Source: Hyaloraphidium curvatum (taxonomy: Eukaryota > Monoblepharomycota > Hyaloraphidiomycetes > Hyaloraphidiales > Hyaloraphidiaceae). From it: DNA of 64,000 bases. The notes below the pieces were generated by a model that did no database searches, was not told where the DNA came from, and saw only the letters and a program-made list of their open reading frames with translations. Of this stretch, positions 63,101 to 64,000 are shown piece by piece (position 1 is the first letter of the stretch; each line of letters begins with the position of its first letter). Made by a program: the position numbers and the translations under genes. Where the stretch lies: contig JAIVFI010000011.1 in NCBI GenBank assembly GCA_025558095.1, positions 248,001-312,000 on the forward strand, in the 5' to 3' direction.

Positions 63101-64000
63101 CGGCGCCGAGGACATTGAAGCCGGCGCCGTCACGGACGACGACGGCGCGGAGGACGAGGATGACGAGGAGGACGCAGAGGACGACGACGATGCCGACCAG
63201 GCGTCCGAGTTCGACCCCGCGCAGGACTCGGAGGAGGACGAGCCGCTGGACCCGGACGGAGCCGACAAGGACTTGGCATCGGAGGACGGGGACGCTCGGG
63301 ACGGAGCCGCGCCGGACTCGGGCGCCCCTGAGGGTGCGGCGGGCGCGTCGGGCAAATCGCCGCAGCCGCCTGCCCCCGCCATGGACCCCAAGCTCGCCAA
63401 GAAGCAGCTGGCCAAGGATGCCAGGGACAGGAACCAGGCCCAGCTGGGAATGGTACCGCTGATCAACGCCGAGGCCGCCCAGGACGTGTGCGTGACCATC
63501 AGCGACCAGCTGTACCCCTCGCCCGACGCGGAGGAGCAGATGAAGTTGCTCCGGCGGACCGAGCACCCTGGAAGCTCTTCCATCCCTCGATTGGCCGCTG
63601 GCCAGGGGACAGAGCAAGACCCCGTGCTGCTTTTGAGGGACCTCGCGGAGATCGCCCGCCAAGCCCGTCGCACGTCAACTGCACTGACGTCGAACGCCGC
63701 GATCGGGCACCTCCTGCGCGCATACGTTGTCTGTGTCCTCGCGCACATGTACGACCTCGTGGACCAACTCGCGGAGGTCATCGTGAAGCACGATGGCTCC
63801 ACGATTCTCGATGCGACGAGCATCACGTCGGGAGACTTCTCTGGTCACGATCTCGTCGTGCTGGCCGAGCAGACGCGGTCGGCCATTGCGCGCATCGATG
63901 CATCGGAAGACTTTGAGCAGCACCTGAACAAGCTCCACCGGACGTTCCCGCTGCTCTTCTCTGTCCCCGCCCACCAGGAGGCCAAGGCTGCGGAGACGTT
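60191..64000 (+). CDS. Cys/His-motif family protein (copy 3) spliced to a 2OG-Fe(II)-oxygenase-like domain; runs off the edge
   Basis: Exons 60191-61119, 61173-61289, 61341-61444, 61484-61589, 61645-61845, 61906-62357, 62428-62534 and 62595 to the edge join in phase (introns 39-70 bp). Residues 1-310 are the Cys/His family domain. Downstream is VGSDPSQLTFGQHRGTV, APHRDQNDGLEGLSMSFSHS, NSILYFPELRAYAVVPPGGF, VLFQGRFFHIPMWELD and RSTFISYRQQTFL. This is the strand order of a double-stranded beta-helix dioxygenase, with His-x-Asp, a distal His and an Arg for 2-oxoglutarate. A roughly 230-residue Asp/Glu/Ala run follows, then helical sequence. The join at 61119/61173 has no alternative ATG downstream. 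The 39-bp intron is short and less certain. Confidence 0.55.

Noticed and set aside
1-64000. CRISPR arrays, rRNA genes, bacterial operon features
   Set aside because: No regularly spaced repeats or rRNA sequence were seen; the short GT-AG introns and gene content show eukaryotic nuclear DNA.

Overview
The window is nuclear DNA from a GC-rich, gene-dense fungus. Genes carry many short GT-AG introns, mostly 47-70 bp. The gene set is fungal: a Crh-type GH16 cell-wall enzyme with a GPI tail, a Tps2/Tsl1-type trehalose protein, a DUF1769 (UPF0590) protein, a Clr2-like silencing factor, a Crypton, and a trehalose phosphorylase fragment. A DDRGK1/UFBP1 homologue (UFMylation), an O-fucosyltransferase-like enzyme and a Fanzor point to an early-diverging (zoosporic/chytrid-like) lineage rather than Dikarya. 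That placement is inference.

Layout. 1-36.8 kb is conserved housekeeping DNA: Clr2-like (cut by the window edge), universal stress protein, a polytopic membrane protein, GH16, a coiled-coil protein, the trehalose-synthase-like protein, a second coiled-coil protein, DDRGK1, DUF1769, MSH6, a large single-pass surface protein with a repeat-bearing cytoplasmic tail, ARB1/ABCF2, a small disordered protein, an uncharacterised coiled-coil protein, APC5, a small one-TM protein and a low-complexity R/P/E-rich protein. 37.0-45.4 kb holds a very large gene. Its open segments, joined by five phase-consistent short introns, encode an IS630/Tc1-mariner-type DDE transposase followed by zinc-binding modules and a C-terminal Fanzor (eukaryotic TnpB-like) RuvC nuclease. 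45.6-49.0 kb returns to ordinary genes (mitochondrial bL34m, a PRISE-type reductase, an O-FucT-like enzyme). 49.4-64 kb is accessory: an unrecognised two-part gene, a tRNA-Gly(GCC) with an intron, an integrase-core fragment, a frameshifted Crypton, a truncated trehalose phosphorylase-like gene, and three copies of a Cys/His-motif family. One of those copies appears spliced to a 2OG-Fe(II)-oxygenase-like domain and runs off the right edge.

How the parts relate. MSH6 acts in mismatch repair, APC5 in the cell-cycle ubiquitin ligase, ARB1 in ribosome biogenesis, bL34m in mitochondrial translation, and DDRGK1 in ER UFMylation. No metabolic operon-like grouping is seen. The most notable element is the transposase-Fanzor gene, which would place a DDE recombinase and an RNA-guided-type nuclease in one polypeptide. 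All exon joins were read by eye from splice sites and protein continuity; no search or RNA data were available.
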